NCBI RefSeq assembly: GCF_023161965.1
Contig: NZ_JALNTY010000002.1
Coordinates: 336,552-400,551 of the forward strand
Length of the DNA: 64,000 nucleotides
Reading direction: 5' to 3'
Source of the DNA: Anaerosoma tenue
GTDB lineage: Bacteria > Actinomycetota > Coriobacteriia > Anaerosomatales > Anaerosomataceae
Shown here: positions 1-12,053 of the stretch, one piece after another
How positions within the stretch are numbered: the first letter of the stretch is position 1
Layout of the letters: each line of letters opens with the position of its first letter
The notes under the pieces: generated by a model
Seen by the model: only the letters and a program-made list of their open reading frames with translations
The model's database searches: none
What the model was told of the DNA's origin: nothing
Program-made: the position numbers and the translations under genes

Positions 1-1055
1 TCCTTCGAGCTCTCTCCAGAGAGGGCACTCACCGTGTTGGTTGGACCGAACGGTGCAGGGAAGACGAACACGATCGAAGCGATACAGATACTGTGCACAG
101 GTTCGTCGTTCCGAAACCCTGTCTGGGAGGACTTGGTCCGGTGGGGGAGTGATATCACGAACGCGAACATGGTGGTGGAGGGTGAATCCCCACCCCTCGC
201 GGTGAATCTACGCATCGGCAGATCCGGATCCCGGATATGGAAAGTCAACGACGTCACGAAACGACGCTTGTCGGACGCCACCCGATTCGTCCCTGTCGTA
301 GCCTTCACCCCGGACGACCTATCGATGGTGAAAGGGTCCGCAGAACAGCGTCGAGCGAGCATCGATGCGCTCGGTGAACAGTTGTCGGTGGTCTACGGTT
401 CACTGCGAAGAGACTACGCCCGGGTCGTGCGTCAACGGAACAGACTACTGCGTGATGGGACGACACCCGAGGTCCTGAGACCGTGGAGCGCACAACTCGT
501 GGCCCTTGGAGCGCGTCTCCACACCCACCGCAGGAGGCTCCTTAGACGAGTGGCGGATAGCATGCGCCCGGCGTACGCGCGCCTTTCGGGGGGCGAGGAG
601 CTTGAAGTACGGATGGAGGACCGGTGTGGGGTAGGGGTTTCTGTGGTCGATACGGATATCGATCACGAGACCGTTGCCGGATGCATGGACGAGCAGATAC
701 GCACCCGGTCAACACAGGAGATCGACCGGAGAGTCAGTCTCGTCGGCCCGCACCGGGATGATGTCGTCTTCACCATCGAAGGACGGGACGCGCGGTCGTT
801 CGCGAGCCAGGGTCAGCAACGGACCCTCGCCCTCGCGTGGAAGCTCGCCGAGGTCGAGGTTGTGCGCTCGGTGTTGTCGAAGACCCCGGTCCTGCTCCTT
901 GATGACGTCATGTCCGAGCTTGACCAGGACCGGAGGGCCGCGCTCACGGCGGTCATGCAGCAGGACATCCAGACCTTCGTGACAACGACCAACACCGGAT
1001 ACTTCGACCCGGCGCTGCTCAGATCCGCCGCTGTCGTGGACATGGGGGAGCGCTG

Positions 1056-1056
<1 letters not shown>
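1..1056 (+). CDS. recF: DNA replication/repair protein RecF (5' truncated)
   Basis: SMC-like ATPase of the RecFOR pathway that loads RecA at single-strand gaps. The reading frame is open from base 1, so the N-terminus lies outside the window. Visible are the Walker A loop GPNGAGKTN near the start, a Q-loop-like region, the signature region around SQGQQRTLALAWKLAE and Walker B LLLDDVMSELD followed by the D-loop. The stop TGA overlaps the ATG of the next gene by one base (TGATG), which implies translational coupling. The position before dciA and gyrB is the standard origin-proximal order dnaA-dnaN-recF-(dciA)-gyrB-gyrA; the first two would lie upstream of the window. Confidence 0.96.
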
Positions 1057-3636
<2,580 letters not shown>

Positions 3637-3661
3637 CACGGAGTGCTAGTGGAGATAGCGG

Positions 3662-4129
3662 ATGGCGCCCGAGGAGAGACCCAGATCACGGTTCGAGCCC
3701 CCGCCCTGGGAGGCGGAGGCTTTCGAGAGGTTCCGGCAGGAACGGGAGCGCGACCAGGCGGCGCGCGAGTTGGAGGATGCACTCACCCGGGTGAAGCAAC
3801 CGCCCGCACCGCAAGAGGCGGAAGCGGCACCGGAGGACACGGCCGCAGACCCCGTATCGGACGAGCGGGTGGAAGCGATGCTTGCGGAGCTGCGAAGCCA
3901 GGAGCACACGCCCCCGGGCGCGAGCAAGCCCCTCGTGAACGCGGCGATCGCCATCCTCGGCTCGATAGGCGCCTTCGTTGTGATCGAGGCGTTCGTGTTG
4001 TTCGGCAGGACACGCGGTGCGGATCAGTCAGCCGTACTGTTGGCGGCGATGGCGTCGCTCATCATGCTGGCGATCGGGGCCGGATGTATCGCGGGTGCCG
4101 TCGTGCTGTACCGAAAGCACCATCAGTGA
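3662..4129 (+). CDS. Small membrane protein of unknown function between gyrB and gyrA
   Basis: 155 residues with no family I recognise. The first ~95 residues are strongly charged (repeated E/R stretches, probably helical or coiled-coil), with Pro-rich patches. Two hydrophobic helices follow at about 100-120 and 128-148, joined by a short loop, and the protein ends in RKHH. This predicts a cytoplasmic N-terminal region anchored by a hairpin of two membrane helices. A GGAG about 7 bp before the ATG supports the start. It lies 25 bp after gyrB and 16 bp before gyrA, so it is probably co-transcribed with both. Actinobacteria often carry a membrane protein (DUF3566) just after gyrA; this one is in a different place and does not look like it. 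Confidence 0.7.
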   Translation: MAPEERPRSRFEPPPWEAEAFERFRQERERDQAARELEDALTRVKQPPAPQEAEAAPEDTAADPVSDERVEAMLAELRSQEHTPPGASKPLVNAAIAILGSIGAFVVIEAFVLFGRTRGADQSAVLLAAMASLIMLAIGAGCIAGAVVLYRKHHQ

Positions 4130-4145
4130 CGAGGAGTGACACCAG

Positions 4146-6704
4146 GTGACAGAACCGGAAATCGCATCGAGCGTTACGCCGATCGACATAGAGGACGAAC
4201 TACGGAAGTCATTCCTCGAATACTCGATGAGCGTCATCGTCGCACGAGCGCTTCCCGACGTGCGGGACGGCTTGAAGCCGGTCCATCGACGCATCCTCTA
4301 CGCGATGAGCGAGTCGGGACTGACGCCGAACCGTGCTTACAAGAAGTCGGCGTGGACCGTGGGAGAGGTCATCGGCAAGTACCACCCGCACGGTGACTCG
4401 GCTGTCTACGACACGATGGTCCGCATGGCCCAGAACTGGGCTATGCGCGCCCCGCTTGTCGATGGCCACGGCAACTTCGGCTCGGTCGATGGCGACTCGG
4501 CGGCCGCGATGCGATACACGGAGTCGCGCCTCGCGCGACCCGCCATGGAGCTCCTGCGTGATCTTGAGAAAGAGACCGTGGACTTCGGGCCCAACTACGA
4601 CGAGTCCCTCAAGGAACCGCTGGTGCTGCCGGCGCGCTACCCCAACCTGCTGGTGAACGGGTCGGCGGGTATCGCGGTGGGAATGGCAACCAACATCCCG
4701 CCCCACAACCTCCGTGAGGTCGTCGATGCCGCGTGCGCGTTGATAGACGACCCCGAGATCACACTCGACGGACTCATGCAGCACATCCACGGCCCCGACT
4801 TCCCCACAGGCGGGATGATCATGGGGCGCGAAGGGATCGTCTCGGCCTACGAGACCGGTCGCGGCTCGATCAAGATCCGCGGCAAAGCGCACGTCGAGCA
4901 GACATCCACCGGCCGCATGCGGATCATCATCACCGAGATCCCGTACACGGTGAACAAGTCGAAGCTCGTGAGCAAGATCGCCGAACTGGTGCGCGAGAAG
5001 AAGCTGCCGGAGATATCGGACCTCCGGGACGAGTCGGACCGCAAAGGCATGCGAGTCGTGGTGGAACTCAAACAGACCGCGATACCGCAGGTCGTGCTGA
5101 ACAAACTCTTCAAGCACACCCCTCTCGAGACGGGCCAGGGCATCATCCAGCTCGCGTTGGTGGACGGCGTTCCCAAAGAGCTTTCGCTCAAGCAGATGCT
5201 CTTCCACTACGTAGAGCACCAGAAGGACGTCATCGTGCGGCGTACGCGCTATGACCTGCGCAAGGCCGAGGAGCGGGCCCATATACTTGAGGGCTACATG
5301 ATCGCGCTCGACAACATCGACGAGGTCATCAAGATCATCCGCGGCAGCCAGGATGACGCCGAGGCCAAGGCGCGGTTGATCGAGCGGTTCGGTCTCTCCG
5401 AGGCCCAGACAGACGCGATCCTCGAGATGCGGCTCCGCCGCCTTACCGGACTCGAGCGCTCGAAGATCGAGGATGAACTCGCCGAGCTTCGCGAGCGCAT
5501 CGCGTGGTTCAAGAAGGTCCTCGCGGACGAGTCGCTCGTGCTGCAGATCATCAAGGACGAGATGTGTGAGATCAAGGAGAAGTACGGCGACAAGCGGCGC
5601 ACCGAGATATCGGGCACGGCCCGCGACCTCGACGTCGAGGACCTTATCGCCGAGGAGGACATGGTCGTCACCATCACGAAGGCCGGCTACGTCAAGCGGC
5701 TCCCGGTGGCCACGTACCGGCAGCAGCGCCGTGGTGGCAAGGGTATCTCGGGCGTGAACCTCAAGGACAGCGACTTCGTGGAGCAGCTCTTCATCAGCTC
5801 CACGCACGATTACGTGCTCTTCTTCTCCACCAAGGGCAAGGTGTACCGCCTGAAGGTGCACGAGCTTCCTGTGGGCTCCCGGCACGCGCGCGGCACAGCC
5901 GTGGTGAACCTGCTGCCCTTCGAGCAAGACGAAAGGATCGCCGCAGCGATCACCACCAGAGAGTTCAGCGCTGATGAGCACCTGCTGTTCGCCACCTCGC
6001 ACGGCATGGTGAAGAAGACGGCGATACAGGCGTACGACCGGTCGCGCCGGGATGGTATCATCGCCATCAACCTGCGCGACGGGGACGAGCTGATCGCCGT
6101 GCGCCGGGTCAAGGAAGGCCAGGAGGTCATGATGGTCTCCTCCCAGGGCAAGGCCATCAAGTGGAGCGAGACCGACGCACGCCCGATGGGCCGCGACACC
6201 ATGGGTGTGCGCGGCATGAACGTGCAGGACGACGATCGCGTGCTCGGCATGGAGATCGCATATCCCGGCTCGGAGCTCTTCGTGGTCACGGAGCGCGGCT
6301 ACGGTAAGCGCACGCCGGTCGACCAGTACCCCACCCAGAAGCGCGGGGGCATGGGCGTCAAGACGATCCAGGTGACCGAGAAGAAGGGCCGCCTCGCCGG
6401 CATGAAGATCGTCATGCCAGGGCACGAGTTGATGCTCATCTCGGAGGAGGGCGTGGTCATCAGGGTGCGCGCCGAGGACATCAGCCAACTGGGACGTTCC
6501 ACCCAGGGGGTCAAGGTCATGAACGTGGCCGGTTCCGACCGCGTCTCGGCCATCGCCCGGGTGAGCGCGAAGAAGAAGCGTCCCGCTGCCGCTGAGGGCC
6601 AGCAGGCATTGCTCGAAGAAGCGGTCGACCAGGTACCCGGTCTCACCGATCGTGAGGCCGAAGCGGAAGAGCTCGTGAGCGAGGACTTCGGCGAAGAGGA
6701 GTAG
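4146..6704 (+). CDS. gyrA: DNA gyrase subunit A
   Basis: Breakage-reunion subunit of gyrase, 852 residues from a GTG start. The catalytic tyrosine is Tyr124 in AAMRYTE. The quinolone-determining stretch GDSAVYD keeps Ser85 and Asp89, the sensitive-type residues. The GyrA box QRRGGKG, at about residues 525-531, is present and separates it from ParC, which normally lacks it. Six beta-pinwheel repeats follow (for example the RDTMGVRGM and KRGGMGVKT blades). The tail is acidic ([16 protein letters not shown]), as in many gyrases. Last gene of the recF-gyrA block. Confidence 0.97.
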   Translation: MTEPEIASSVTPIDIEDELRKSFLEYSMSVIVARALPDVRDGLKPVHRRILYAMSESGLTPNRAYKKSAWTVGEVIGKYHPHGDSAVYDTMVRMAQNWAMRAPLVDGHGNFGSVDGDSAAAMRYTESRLARPAMELLRDLEKETVDFGPNYDESLKEPLVLPARYPNLLVNGSAGIAVGMATNIPPHNLREVVDAACALIDDPEITLDGLMQHIHGPDFPTGGMIMGREGIVSAYETGRGSIKIRGKAHVEQTSTGRMRIIITEIPYTVNKSKLVSKIAELVREKKLPEISDLRDESDRKGMRVVVELKQTAIPQVVLNKLFKHTPLETGQGIIQLALVDGVPKELSLKQMLFHYVEHQKDVIVRRTRYDLRKAEERAHILEGYMIALDNIDEVIKIIRGSQDDAEAKARLIERFGLSEAQTDAILEMRLRRLTGLERSKIEDELAELRERIAWFKKVLADESLVLQIIKDEMCEIKEKYGDKRRTEISGTARDLDVEDLIAEEDMVVTITKAGYVKRLPVATYRQQRRGGKGISGVNLKDSDFVEQLFISSTHDYVLFFSTKGKVYRLKVHELPVGSRHARGTAVVNLLPFEQDERIAAAITTREFSADEHLLFATSHGMVKKTAIQAYDRSRRDGIIAINLRDGDELIAVRRVKEGQEVMMVSSQGKAIKWSETDARPMGRDTMGVRGMNVQDDDRVLGMEIAYPGSELFVVTERGYGKRTPVDQYPTQKRGGMGVKTIQVTEKKGRLAGMKIVMPGHELMLISEEGVVIRVRAEDISQLGRSTQGVKVMNVAGSDRVSAIARVSAKKKRPAAAEGQQALLEEAVDQVPGLTDREAEAEELVSEDFGEEE

Positions 6705-6740
6705 GACCTTCGGGAGCCTCGACGCGGGTCCACCTGGCAG

Positions 6741-8024
6741 ATGACACGAGTAAGGATGCGCATACCCGGCCGGCGGGTGCCGGTCGGTCGCCGGCCGGGC
6801 GTGCGCGTGTTCGGGCCGAACGCCCGCAACTACCTCATGGTCGCGGTGCTGCAGAACATGGGGTACGGCGTCATCGGCACCGCCTTCGCCATCTACCTCA
6901 AGGACCGGGGCTTCAGCGAGGCGGTCGTGGGCGACGTCGAGGGCGCCCTGGCGCTTGCGGCGGCGGCCGTCTGTCTCGTGCTTCCGCCACTCGTCACGTC
7001 GCTCGGGTACCGGCGGCTCATGGTGTTCGCCGGCCTGGCGCTCGGTCTCTCCAGGTTGGGACAGGCATACGCTCCGTCCGCCATCGCTATCGTGACGCTC
7101 GGACTCCTCTACGGTGTGGGTGACGGAGCGATGCAGACGCTCTCGATCTCCTTCCTCTCGGAGAACGCGGAGCGCGGAAAACGGACCCACCTCTTCACCG
7201 CCGACTTCGTGGCACGCACCGGGGCCATGGTGGCCGGCTCGCTCATCGGTGGCGTGGTCCCCGTGCTGCTGCGGCCGACGATAGGCGAGCTCGATGCGTA
7301 TCGGGCCACGATCGTGCTCGCAGCGCTCATCATGATGGCGAGCGGGGTGTTCGCCTCGCACATCAGTGACCCTCCGACGACCGGGCGCACCCGACCGGTG
7401 GCCGCATGGATCGCGTCTCTGAAGGGCTTCCGGTCGTGGGGCCGCGTCGCTCGGCTGCTCGTGCCGGAGATGCTGCTCTCGCTTGGCGCCGGACTCGTGA
7501 TGCCGTTCGTCGCCCTCTTCCTCAAGCACCGGCTGGGCGCCACGGTCACCGAGGTGGGAGTGATCCAGGCGGTCAGTTCCGTTGCCATGGCGATCGCGGC
7601 GCTCAGCACCCCGCGCCTTGCGCGTCGGCTCGGTCTCGCCGGCACCATCGTGGTGACAGAGCTGGCCTCGCTCCCGTTCCTGCTCGCCATCCCGTTCACC
7701 CAGAGCCTGCCCGTGGCAGCCTCTCTCTTCTGGTTCCGGGGGATGCTGATGAACATGTCCTGGCCGATCTACAACCAGTTGTCCATGGCCGGTCTGCCGC
7801 CATCGGACAAACCGTTGGTCGCGGGCTGGATGCGGTTCGGCTGGAGCATGGCCTGGCTCGCGGGTAGCGCGATCGGCGGGAGGCTCATGGAGCAGTCGTA
7901 CACCACACCCTACTTCTACACAGCCGCGCTGTACGCACTCGGCGCCATCGCGACGTTCGTGCTGTTGCGCGGGATCCGTGACGATGAGGAGAACATCGCC
8001 GACGCCGCCGGGGCCGCTGCGTGA
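6741..8024 (+). CDS. Major facilitator superfamily transporter
   Basis: 427 residues with about 12 hydrophobic helices after a basic N-terminal tail of ~25 residues. The loop after TM2 has GYRRLMVFAGLALGLSRL, a loose version of the MFS A motif, and the central cytoplasmic loop separates two six-helix halves. The C-terminal half contains FRGMLMNMSWPIYNQL, seen in MFS efflux-type carriers. The substrate cannot be read from sequence. It starts 36 bp after gyrA and is probably read through from it. The ATG at 6741 is used; a second ATG at 6756 is possible because the basic leader is not needed for the fold. Confidence 0.8.
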   Translation: MTRVRMRIPGRRVPVGRRPGVRVFGPNARNYLMVAVLQNMGYGVIGTAFAIYLKDRGFSEAVVGDVEGALALAAAAVCLVLPPLVTSLGYRRLMVFAGLALGLSRLGQAYAPSAIAIVTLGLLYGVGDGAMQTLSISFLSENAERGKRTHLFTADFVARTGAMVAGSLIGGVVPVLLRPTIGELDAYRATIVLAALIMMASGVFASHISDPPTTGRTRPVAAWIASLKGFRSWGRVARLLVPEMLLSLGAGLVMPFVALFLKHRLGATVTEVGVIQAVSSVAMAIAALSTPRLARRLGLAGTIVVTELASLPFLLAIPFTQSLPVAASLFWFRGMLMNMSWPIYNQLSMAGLPPSDKPLVAGWMRFGWSMAWLAGSAIGGRLMEQSYTTPYFYTAALYALGAIATFVLLRGIRDDEENIADAAGAAA

Positions 8025-8066
8025 GCCTTTGCAGACGCGTCCCCCTCGCGGCCGGCTGATGGTAGG

Positions 8067-8750
8067 ATGATGCACGTGAAAACCCTCATCTCGCGGCTCT
8101 CGACCACGCAAGCGGTGCTCTTCGACCTCGACGGCACGGTCGTTGACACCCTGCCCCACATCCTGGCCTCGTTCCGTCACGCGACCGCCGACGTTCTTGG
8201 CGCGTCGTTGCCCGATGACGAGCTCATGCACTACGTAGGCATACCCCTTGCCGAGCAGATGCGCCACTTCACCGGAGACGAGGACACCGCCGGCCGCCTT
8301 CTGGCGTCGTACCGGGAGTTCAACCACCGGACCCACGACGATATGGCGCGGCTGTACCCCAACACGATCGCCACGCTCCGGACTCTCACGGGAGCTGCTC
8401 TACCGCTGGGTATCGTGACCTCGAAGAGCCGCCACATGGCGCATCGCGCGATCGCCCTCTTCGAACTCGGCCACTACTTCGGGGCGGTGGTGACTGCGGA
8501 TGATACGCCGGTCCACAAGCCCGACCCCTTGCCGGTGCTGACGGGCGCCCGTCTGCTCGGGGTGGATCCCACACGCGCGATCTATGTGGGCGACAGCCCG
8601 ATGGACATCCAGGCAGGCAACGCCGCCGGGGCCGCGACCATCGCGGCCACGTGGGGTGTGGCTTCGCGGGACCGGCTGGAGGCCGCAGAGCCCGATGCGG
8701 TCATCGATGACATCAGCGAGCTGCCGGCTCTGCTCGGCATAGAGGACTGA
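8067..8750 (+). CDS. HAD-superfamily phosphatase (PpaX/Gph-like)
   Basis: 227-residue subfamily IA HAD hydrolase. Motif I is FDLDGTVVDT, with the nucleophile and acid Asp in DxDGT; motif II is the Ser of GIVTSKSR; motif III/IV are KPDPLPVL and YVGDSPMDIQAGNAAG. The helical cap is inserted after motif I at about residues 30-100. The layout is that of phosphoglycolate phosphatase and pyrophosphatase PpaX, but members act on many small phosphoesters and the exact substrate is open. It lies 42 bp downstream of the MFS gene in the same direction. Confidence 0.88.
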   Translation: MMHVKTLISRLSTTQAVLFDLDGTVVDTLPHILASFRHATADVLGASLPDDELMHYVGIPLAEQMRHFTGDEDTAGRLLASYREFNHRTHDDMARLYPNTIATLRTLTGAALPLGIVTSKSRHMAHRAIALFELGHYFGAVVTADDTPVHKPDPLPVLTGARLLGVDPTRAIYVGDSPMDIQAGNAAGAATIAATWGVASRDRLEAAEPDAVIDDISELPALLGIED

Positions 8751-8824
8751 ACCCTTCGCGACCGGTAGGTTCGCGCGGCACGCGAAGACCCGGCGTATGA
8801 GCGACAGCGGCCCGCGCTGGCGCC

Positions 8825-9322
8825 TCAGGACATGAAGTCGCTCGGGTCTACGTGGTCGAGGAAGTCGCGGAACCGCTGCACTTCTTCCTCCTCGTCGACC
8901 TCGGTGATCTCCACGGCCGCTTCCGAGAAGACATCGTCGGCCACGAGTATCGGACACCGCACGCGCACGGCAAGCGCCACGGAGTCGGACGGCCTGGCGT
9001 CTATCGCGATCTCGCCTGACGGTCCGTCGAGGAGGATCTCGGCGTAGAACGTGCCTGCGTCGAGCCGGTTGATCTCGATGCGGTCCACACGATAGCCGAG
9101 TTCGACGATCGTACTGGCGAGCAGGTCGTGCGTCATCGGTCGTGGCGCGACGATGCCCTGCACGGCGAGCAAGATGGCGCCGGCCTCGGCCGTGCCGATC
9201 CATATCGGCAGCGCGATGTGGGGCCCGCCGGAGCTCTCCGGACCGCCCTCGGGCACGAGCAGCAGGACCGGCTGCTCACTCACCGGGTCGAGGCTCAGTC
9301 CCCCTATGCGCACCTTGATCAC
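8825..9322 (-). CDS. BFN-domain (DUF151) bifunctional nuclease family protein
   Basis: 165 residues. The DUF151/BFN core covers about residues 1-130, with the conserved LPIWIGTAEAGAILLAVQG, RPMTHDLL and SDSVALAVRVRCPILVADDVF elements. Family members have been reported to have DNase/RNase activity in plants and bacteria, and are very common next to unrelated genes in actinobacteria and Thermotogae; the cellular role is not settled. The C-terminal 30 residues are acidic (EVDEEEEVQRF). A GTG start has GGAG about 8 bp upstream. It is transcribed divergently from yjbQ. Confidence 0.88.
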   Translation of the reverse strand: MIKVRIGGLSLDPVSEQPVLLLVPEGGPESSGGPHIALPIWIGTAEAGAILLAVQGIVAPRPMTHDLLASTIVELGYRVDRIEINRLDAGTFYAEILLDGPSGEIAIDARPSDSVALAVRVRCPILVADDVFSEAAVEITEVDEEEEVQRFRDFLDHVDPSDFMS

Positions 9323-9428
9323 GACGACTCCTTACGACCTGTGTCCGATAACCGTATCACGTGGAGCGGGCACGCGTTACGGGCATACTCCCTGAGGTAC
9401 CGGAGGAATGCCGAGGGGCGGGGGCGGG

Positions 9429-9821
9429 ATGCGCTTCGAGATCCAAACGCAGCGTAGGGAGCAGATGGTGGAGATCACCCGTGAGGTGGCCGGGGTGGTG
9501 ACCGGCTCGGGCGTGACCGACGGGCGGGTGATGGTCTTCTGCCAACACACCACGGCGGCGGTGACGATCAACGAGGCCGCCGACCCCGACGTCCAGGTCG
9601 ACATGCTGGCGGGGCTCTCCCGGCTCGTGCCCGAGGACGGCGGCTGGCGACACATCGAAGGGAACTCGGACGCGCATATCAAGTCGTCGCTGGTAGGCGT
9701 GAGCGTAGACATCCCGATCGTGGGCGGCCGCATGGCCCTCGGCTCCTGGCAGGGCGTGTACCTCTGCGAGTTCGACGGACCCCGACGGCGGTCGCTGGCT
9801 GTGGTCGTGAGCGGTGTGTGA
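9429..9821 (+). CDS. yjbQ: YjbQ-family (UPF0047) protein
   Basis: About 130-residue YjbQ/UPF0047 protein. The signature is unmistakable: FCQHTTAAVTINEAADPDVQ, then HIEGNSDAHIKSS and GSWQGVYLCEFDGPRRR. The three His residues are the likely metal/phosphate site. Members have been linked to a weak thiamin-phosphate synthase activity that can rescue thiE mutants, but the physiological role is unclear. The frame also offers an ATG at 9408, but its GGAGG lies only one base away. The ATG at 9429, giving MRFEIQT as in homologues, is preceded by a G-rich stretch and is more likely. Confidence 0.88.
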   Translation: MRFEIQTQRREQMVEITREVAGVVTGSGVTDGRVMVFCQHTTAAVTINEAADPDVQVDMLAGLSRLVPEDGGWRHIEGNSDAHIKSSLVGVSVDIPIVGGRMALGSWQGVYLCEFDGPRRRSLAVVVSGV

Positions 9822-9827
9822 GTCTTC

Positions 9828-9857
9828 TTGACGCTGGTTCGAGCCGTGGGCTATTGT
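9828..9857 (+). promoter_or_regulatory. Promoter for tRNA-Ile
   Basis: TTGACG (9828-9833) and TATTGT (9852-9857) are separated by 18 bp, matching sigma-70-type -35 and -10 boxes. Transcription would start about 9864, 14 bases before the mature tRNA end. It begins six bases after the yjbQ stop. Confidence 0.6.
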
Positions 9858-9877
9858 AACCAGGCTGTTCGCAGCAT

Positions 9878-9954
9878 GGGCCCGTAGCTCAGTTGGTTAG
9901 AGCGCACGGCTGATAACCGTGAGGTCAGTGGTTCGAATCCACTCGGGCCCACCA
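9878..9954 (+). tRNA. tRNA-Ile (GAU)
   Basis: Full cloverleaf. Acceptor GGGCCCG (9878-9884) pairs with CGGGCCC (9944-9950), followed by discriminator A and an encoded CCA (9952-9954). The anticodon loop CTGATAA is closed by CACGG/CCGTG and gives anticodon GAT at 9912-9914. The T-loop is GGTTCGAATCC. In actinobacteria this tRNA usually sits directly beside tRNA-Ala after gyrA; here tRNA-Ala is at 22148. Confidence 0.97.
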
Positions 9955-9964
9955 CAGAGAGATT

Positions 9965-9992
9965 CGAAGGCCCCGGGTACCCGGGGCCTTCG
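9965..9992. terminator. Perfect 14-bp palindrome, bidirectional terminator candidate
   Basis: A 28-base perfect palindrome (arms 9965-9978 and 9979-9992) built around CCCCGGGTACCCGGGG lies 10 bases after tRNA-Ile and 9 bases before the stop of the convergent gene at 10002. There is no long T tract on either side, so termination would depend on hairpin strength or Rho. Its position between convergent transcripts supports the call. Confidence 0.7.
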
Positions 9993-10001
9993 CTCGCCCT
10001 A

Positions 10002-11150
10002 TCAGTAGCGCAGCATCGTCACCACGCGGGCGCCGTGCGGCATCTTGTCGGCGGGTACTGTCAGCACATCACCGCCGTTGGCGAGCGTGTCGAGCGCCGC
10101 CCTCTCCAGGAGGTCCTCGTCACCCTCGGGGTAGCCGTCGCGCACCGTGATCTCCGCCGCGCCCTCCTTCGGCGACCACCAGCCCGCCGACTCGGAGACC
10201 AGGAGCGAGCCCACCCTTCCGTTCGCCGACGCCTCCAGGATCTGCTGCGGGTCGGTGACGACACGCTGCGATGCCCACGCCTCGACGATCGCGGTCACCG
10301 CCTCCTCCACGGGCTTACTGAACTCTCTGGCCGCGATCTCCCAGGAGCGCTCGTGGAGCACCTGCTCACCGAGGGAGTCGGGGTTGCCCGTGACGGCGTC
10401 GGCGAGCAGCGATGGACACGTGCTGACCTCACGGTACAGGGGTATGAGGTAGTCCACCCCCGCAAGCACCAACGGCGCGTGATCCTTGCCGAGATGCTCG
10501 TGGAGCCCGCGGTGTATCTCGCGGAAGAAGCGGACCAGCTCGTTCTTCGTGTCGGGCTCTCCCGTTCCGTGGAAGACGGCAGGGCGCTTCCCGTGCGACC
10601 CGCTCGTGCCCGTGTGGAACTGCAGGGACGCCTTCTCGAAGTCCTCCCACTGCAGCGCATCGCTCAGGCTCTCCGGGATACGCTCGGCAGGGACCTCCAC
10701 AAGCGACGAGGGGCCGCCCTCCAGCAGCCGGACCCTCTTCTGGCTGAGAGCCAGCACCCAGTACGATTCGTCGCGGCCGAGGAGCGGAAGCAGCGGCCGT
10801 ATCCAGAACCGGTGATCCACATGGACGTGCTCGGGTACCGGCATCGCGATCTGGAGCACATGATGAGAACTCTCGCCGAGAAGCACCGCGAGGCCGTCGC
10901 GTGAGCGAAGCCAGAACGGCCGGTCGTCCAGCAGCGCCCGCCCGGGAGCCAGCAGCGCCTGCGCGTCCGCGGTACGCATGCCGGCTCCGACAAGAGCCGC
11001 TTCGGCGTCGCGGAGCAGGTTCTTCAGGCGTGTGGAGTCCTTCTCCTGGTTGTTCGGGCTGAACCGGCTCGTGGGCATGTAGATCGACACCCGATGGCCA
11101 TCGGCCGGTTGCGCCAACTGCATGATCGTCTCGAGCGAGAGGGATTCCAT
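10002..11150 (-). CDS. baeRF family 3-like protein (eRF1-related)
   Basis: 382 residues resembling the bacterial archaeo-eukaryotic release factor family (baeRF3 type): N-terminal VSIYMPTSRFSPNNQEKDSTRLKNLL, central FWLRSRDGLAVLLGE and YWVLALSQKRVRLLEGG, and C-terminal PLVLAGVDYLIPLYREVS followed by the alpha/beta domain with GRVGSLLVSESAGWW. The family was described by comparative genomics as homologues of eRF1 domains 2-3, thought to act in ribosome rescue or hibernation; this is not proven for this branch. The final GARVVTMLRY is typical. The ATG at 11150 is used; GGGAGGTAGC lies just upstream on the minus strand. Confidence 0.8.
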   Translation of the reverse strand: MESLSLETIMQLAQPADGHRVSIYMPTSRFSPNNQEKDSTRLKNLLRDAEAALVGAGMRTADAQALLAPGRALLDDRPFWLRSRDGLAVLLGESSHHVLQIAMPVPEHVHVDHRFWIRPLLPLLGRDESYWVLALSQKRVRLLEGGPSSLVEVPAERIPESLSDALQWEDFEKASLQFHTGTSGSHGKRPAVFHGTGEPDTKNELVRFFREIHRGLHEHLGKDHAPLVLAGVDYLIPLYREVSTCPSLLADAVTGNPDSLGEQVLHERSWEIAAREFSKPVEEAVTAIVEAWASQRVVTDPQQILEASANGRVGSLLVSESAGWWSPKEGAAEITVRDGYPEGDEDLLERAALDTLANGGDVLTVPADKMPHGARVVTMLRY

Positions 11151-11308
11151 GCTACCTCCCTAGATCGGGGACACGGGTCGCCGGGGCCCGGTGCGAGGAT
11201 GTGTCTCTGAACCCGCCGGGCGCGATACCGGTGACACTGGTGGATATACCCACCACCGCGCAGCGAAGACCCCCGGCCGTGCGAGGCGGTCGTGTCACGC
11301 CGTGCGTA

Positions 11309-11968
11309 TCACCGGCCGTCGGTGCGGCCGGGGACCACCCCGTGCGGGTCTGCGATCCCCTTCACGCGCCAGAGCCGTTCTCCGTCCACCGTCTCCAGGC
11401 GCATTTCCACGACGTAGCGGACCTCGCGGTTCTCGTCACGTCCCGTGAGCACGACTTCCGCCGCATCACCGTCGATCTCGGACGACGCCACCGAGCAGTC
11501 CGCGAAAAGCGGTCCCGCGATGCCCGATCCGCCCGCATCAAGATTCCCGTCGAAGCTCTTCACGAACGCTTCTTCTCGGAGCGCCTCCTCACGGAGGATC
11601 CGGTCCGCTTCCGTTTCACCCACGGCGTCGGCCAGAGCCAGATAATCGGGCGTCTCCTTCATCCGTTCGATCATCGCCGGATAGACCGAATGCGCCACGG
11701 CCTCGGTGTCGAGATACCGCTGAAGGACTGTCCGGTCGCCCATCTGAGCCGCCTGGCTGATCGCCCGGATCGAGGCGGTGGGGCCGGACGGAGCGCCTAT
11801 GGCCGTCGGGGATACGAGCGAGCCGGCCACCGCCCAGAGGAGCAGCGCCGCAACGATGCCGTTGGCGGTCCTCACGCGTTTCGTCCGCGGGGACATGCGG
11901 AAGGCCGCGGTCGCGCGTGGTCGTTGTGGCGCACGGTCTCCGCGCAGGCAGAGATCGCCATCGTGCAT
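11309..11968 (-). CDS. Small exported or membrane-anchored protein, DUF2939-like
   Basis: 219 residues from the ATG at 11968, which has GGGGGG six bases upstream; the frame is open to 12046 but that part is not protein-like. After a basic N-terminal stretch there is one hydrophobic segment (IVAALLLWAVAGSLVSPTAIGA, about residues 38-59), suggesting a signal or anchor. The remaining ~150 residues read ISQAAQMGDRTVLQRYLDTEAVAHSVYPAM..., recalling DUF2939-type proteins (helical element followed by a beta-rich domain: VVLTGRDENREVRYVVEMRLETVDGERLWRV). No enzymatic motif is visible. It lies just downstream of the glucan synthase-like gene on the same strand (85 bp). Confidence 0.65.
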   Translation of the reverse strand: MHDGDLCLRGDRAPQRPRATAAFRMSPRTKRVRTANGIVAALLLWAVAGSLVSPTAIGAPSGPTASIRAISQAAQMGDRTVLQRYLDTEAVAHSVYPAMIERMKETPDYLALADAVGETEADRILREEALREEAFVKSFDGNLDAGGSGIAGPLFADCSVASSEIDGDAAEVVLTGRDENREVRYVVEMRLETVDGERLWRVKGIADPHGVVPGRTDGR

Positions 11969-12053
11969 CGGATTCCCCCCGGTCGACACGGTGTGTGACG
12001 TGACGCTATTGTCTCCGCGACGCGCCGGGTCGTCAAAGGGCCCCAACGCCCCC

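Noticed and set aside
4209-8336. 1375-codon open frame on the minus strand over gyrA and the MFS gene
   Set aside because: It is antisense to genes with clear families. Long antisense frames are common in GC-rich DNA, and its translation is low-complexity Arg/His/Gly-rich without motifs.
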